The notes beneath the pieces are model-generated. The model ran no database searches. It was not told the origin of the DNA and saw nothing but the letters and a program-made list of their open reading frames with translations. From Rathayibacter sp. VKM Ac-2759 (GTDB lineage Bacteria; Actinomycetota; Actinomycetes; Actinomycetales; Microbacteriaceae): 64,000 nt of DNA. This document shows positions 61,547-64,000 of this stretch, piece by piece; position 1 is the first letter of the stretch, and every line of letters starts with the position of its first letter. The position numbers and the translations under genes are program-made. The stretch is taken from NCBI RefSeq assembly GCF_009834225.1, contig NZ_CP047176.1, positions 2,232,001-2,296,000 of the forward strand, in the 5' to 3' direction.

Positions 61547-61740
61547 GGCGTGCTCCTGTTCTCGACTGCGGTGATCGAACTCGCAGTGCTGCTCTCGGCG
61601 ACGAGCCGTGACGGGCCCGTGCGCAAGGCTCCAGGGTATCCGATGCGTCCGGGGAGGAGCCGGACCCCGGAGCAGCGCCCCGCTAGTGTTCAGGAGGCTG
61701 CTCCCGCTCTCGCGGGAGGACCGCGGATCGTGGGGGTTCA

Positions 61741-62337
61741 GTGCGGATGAGAGCGACGACATCGGGTGCGTTCCGGCCTGCGGCGTGGGGTCTCGTGCTC
61801 CTGACCGTCGGAGGCGCGCTCGCGGGCTGTCAGGGCCGCTCGGACGCGGGCCGGGCCGCTGCTCTCGCGCCGTCGACCACTCCGGCCCCCGTGCAGACCT
61901 CCGCCGAGCCGATCCCGGAGACACCGGCGCCCGTCGAGCCCACGCTCGCTCCGACTCCGGCACTGCTCGAGACGCTGCCGCGCGAGGACGTCACGGGTCA
62001 GCCGATCCACGACCTCCACTCCGACACCGCGGCCTTCGTCTACCCCGACTCGCTCGACGAGAGCGAGCGCGCGAATGCGACGATCTGGATCGAGCAGCAG
62101 CGGATCGTCGCGCAGTGCATGCTCGACGAGGGCTTCGACTACACCTACACGCTCTGGTGGGAGCGCCCGAGCGGCCCCCGCCCGGCCGAGGACCCGCTGT
62201 CCAGTGCGCTCTACCCCGCCGGCTCACCGGGGTCCACCGCCCTGTACGGCGAGGAGACCGGCCTGCCCTACGACTGGACGACCGCCGGCTGCCACGGGTA
62301 CGCGGTGCACGCCACCGGCCAGGACGACGCGAACTGA
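61741..62337 (+). CDS. Putative secreted lipoprotein, 198 aa
   Basis: GTG start at 61741. Residues 1-29 are a lipoprotein signal (RMRATTSG, hydrophobic stretch, lipobox GGALAGC). A Pro/Ala/Thr-rich linker follows to about residue 80, then a small domain with IWIEQQRIVAQCMLDEGFDYTYTLWW and a C-terminal AGCHGYAVHATGQ; the two Cys (about 124 and 186) could form a disulfide. I recognise no family. Convergent with lepA. Confidence 0.7.
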   Translation: MRMRATTSGAFRPAAWGLVLLTVGGALAGCQGRSDAGRAAALAPSTTPAPVQTSAEPIPETPAPVEPTLAPTPALLETLPREDVTGQPIHDLHSDTAAFVYPDSLDESERANATIWIEQQRIVAQCMLDEGFDYTYTLWWERPSGPRPAEDPLSSALYPAGSPGSTALYGEETGLPYDWTTAGCHGYAVHATGQDDAN

Positions 62338-62382
62338 CGAGCAGCGCGCTCCGTCAGCGCGTCCGCCCGGGGAGGCGAGCCG

Positions 62383-64000
62383 CTACTTCTTGTCCTTGGT
62401 CTCGACGTCGCCGGAGAGCGCGGCGATGAACGCCTCCTGGGGGACCTCGACACGGCCGACCATCTTCATGCGCTTCTTGCCCTCCTTCTGCTTCTCGAGG
62501 AGCTTGCGCTTGCGGGTGATGTCGCCGCCGTAGCACTTGGCGAGGACGTCCTTGCGCATCGCGCTGATCGACTCGCGCGCGATGATGCGGGCGCCGATCG
62601 CCGCCTGGATGGGCACCTCGAACTGCTGGCGCGGGATGAGCTTGCGCAGCCGTCCCGTCATCAGCACGCCGTACGCGTAGGCCTTCTCGCGGTGCACGAT
62701 CGCGCTGAACGCGTCGACCTGCTCGCCCTGCAGCAGGATGTCGACCTTGACCAGGTCGGCCTCCTGCGAGCCGGCGGGCTCGTAGTCGAGCGAGGCGTAG
62801 CCCGCGGTCTTCGACTTGAGGTTGTCGAAGAAGTCGAAGACGATCTCGCCGAGGGGCATGTGGTACCGGATCTCGACCCGGTCCTCGCCCAGGTACTCCA
62901 TGCCGATCAGCGTGCCGCGGCGGCTCTGGCAGAGCTCCATGATCGTGCCGACGTAGTCCTTGGGCGCGAGGATCGCGGCCTTGACGATCGGCTCGGTCAC
63001 GGAGGCGATCTTGCCGACCGGGAACTCGCTCGGGTTGGTGACGGTGACGGTCTTCTTGTCCTCCGTCGTGACCTCGTAGATGACCGAGGGCGCGGTGGTG
63101 ATCAGGTCGAGGCCGAACTCGCGGTCGAGGCGCTCGGTGACGATCTCGAGGTGCAGGAGCCCGAGGAACCCGCAGCGGAAGCCGAAGCCGAGCGCGACCG
63201 AGGTCTCGGGCTCGTAGACCAGCGCGGCGTCGGAGAGCTTGAGCTTGTCGAGGGCCTCGCGGAGGTCGGGGTAGTCGCTGCCGTCGATCGGGTACAGACC
63301 CGAGAAGACCATCGGGAGCGGCTCGGTGTAGCCGGGCAGCGCCTGGGTCGCGGGCTTCGACGCCGTGGTGACGGTGTCGCCGACCTTCGACTGCCGCACG
63401 TCCTTCACGCCCGTGATCAGGTAGCCGACCTCGCCGACTCCGAGGCCCTTCGTCGACGACGGCTCGGGGCTCGACACGCCGATCTCGAGGATCTCGTGGG
63501 TGGCGCGGGTCGACATCATCTGGATCTTCTCGCGCGGCGAGAGCTGGCCGTCGATCATCCGCACGTAGGTGACGACGCCGCGGTACGAGTCGTAGACGGA
63601 GTCGAAGATCATCGCGCGGGCGGGAGCGTTCTTGTCGCCCACCGGCGCGGGGACGAGCTCGGTGACGCGGTCGAGCAGCGCCTCCACCCCGACCCCGGTC
63701 TTGCCCGAGACGCGCAGCACGTCGGAGGGGTCGCCGCCGATCAGGCTCGCGAGCTCGGCCGCGTACTTGTCGGGGTCGGCCGCGGGGAGGTCGATCTTGT
63801 TGAGGACCGGGATGATCGCGAGGTCGTTCTCGAGCGCGAGGTAGAGGTTGGCGAGCGTCTGGGCCTCGATGCCCTGAGCGGCGTCGACCAGGAGGATCGC
63901 GCCCTCGCACGCGGCGAGCGAGCGGCTGACCTCGTACGAGAAGTCGACGTGACCGGGGGTGTCGATCATGTTGAGGGCGAAGGTCCGCCCGTCGCGCTCC
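62383..64000 (-). CDS. lepA: Elongation factor 4 (LepA), 5' end cut by the window
   Basis: 539 residues are visible; the first part (G1 P-loop) lies beyond base 64000. Visible: G3 [15 protein letters not shown]4 NKIDLP, translation-factor beta-barrel, [21 protein letters not shown]-like domains and the LepA C-terminal domain ending [20 protein letters not shown] and DVETKDKK. It is a ribosomal GTPase that acts on stalled or mispositioned tRNAs. Confidence 0.96.
   Translation of the reverse strand, partial: ERDGRTFALNMIDTPGHVDFSYEVSRSLAACEGAILLVDAAQGIEAQTLANLYLALENDLAIIPVLNKIDLPAADPDKYAAELASLIGGDPSDVLRVSGKTGVGVEALLDRVTELVPAPVGDKNAPARAMIFDSVYDSYRGVVTYVRMIDGQLSPREKIQMMSTRATHEILEIGVSSPEPSSTKGLGVGEVGYLITGVKDVRQSKVGDTVTTASKPATQALPGYTEPLPMVFSGLYPIDGSDYPDLREALDKLKLSDAALVYEPETSVALGFGFRCGFLGLLHLEIVTERLDREFGLDLITTAPSVIYEVTTEDKKTVTVTNPSEFPVGKIASVTEPIVKAAILAPKDYVGTIMELCQSRRGTLIGMEYLGEDRVEIRYHMPLGEIVFDFFDNLKSKTAGYASLDYEPAGSQEADLVKVDILLQGEQVDAFSAIVHREKAYAYGVLMTGRLRKLIPRQQFEVPIQAAIGARIIARESISAMRKDVLAKCYGGDITRKRKLLEKQKEGKKRMKMVGRVEVPQEAFIAALSGDVETKDKK

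Overview
The window is a high-GC (roughly 70% by eye) actinobacterial chromosome segment. Gene content and order point to Microbacteriaceae, with Rathayibacter or a close relative as my best guess. The supporting neighbourhoods are aceE / PucR-type regulator / fabD-fabH-acpP-fabF / DUF3145, then dusB-dgt-dnaG, then hrcA-dnaJ-rsmE-HIT-phoH-ybeY-corC-era, then hemW next to lepA. GTG starts, ATGA/GTGA gene overlaps and promoters with TANNNT placed 6-7 nt before the start codon (leaderless mRNAs) occur throughout. There is no rRNA operon, prophage, insertion sequence or CRISPR array. Two edge genes are cut: a patatin-like lipase (base 1) and lepA (base 64000).

Layout. 1-3.5 kb: patatin fragment, DHFR-like reductase under a LacI-type operator, a LysR-type HTH mini-protein, tRNA-Val, a membrane protein and a peroxiredoxin. 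3.7-12.7 kb: pyruvate dehydrogenase E1 followed by the type II fatty-acid synthesis cluster and its presumed regulator, then a 711-bp repeat-filled gap and DUF3145. 12.9-17.2 kb: PadR regulator, secreted coiled-coil lytic enzyme, and a divergent cluster (family A DNA polymerase, a 98-aa protein, a 96-aa protein) around a perfect actinobacterial SOS box. 17.3-27.8 kb: transporters, glycosyltransferases, peptide deformylase, a degenerate kinase-like protein, an RNA methyltransferase and two tRNAs. 27.8-35.2 kb: a peptide-type ABC transporter operon with three ATPase domains, ending in a translationally coupled D-2-hydroxyacid dehydrogenase. 35.4-40.6 kb: dusB-dgt-dnaG, with an 880-bp repeat region between dgt and dnaG. 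40.6-46.4 kb: YbaK, a DsbA-like oxidoreductase with a small repeat protein, an aminotransferase-fold enzyme, an oxidoreductase, uppS, recO and a TRIC-type channel. 46.5-51 kb: leuA behind a leader-peptide attenuator, and a two-component system. 51-58.5 kb: the hrcA-to-era operon behind a CIRCE element. 58.7-64 kb: two DUF4870 membrane proteins, hemW, DUF1990, a lipoprotein and lepA.

The most unusual signals are regulatory or structural. (1) A 19-bp-period repeat array in alternating orientation blocks, arranged as a 92-bp super-repeat, sits directly upstream of the leaderless dnaG promoter. (2) An SOS box appears to drive a family A polymerase and two small unknown proteins. (3) A 14-residue leader peptide with four consecutive Leu codons precedes leuA, with mutually exclusive RNA arms. 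(4) Composite hairpin repeats occur between fabF and DUF3145 and again next to dgt, with a compensatory base change in the stem.
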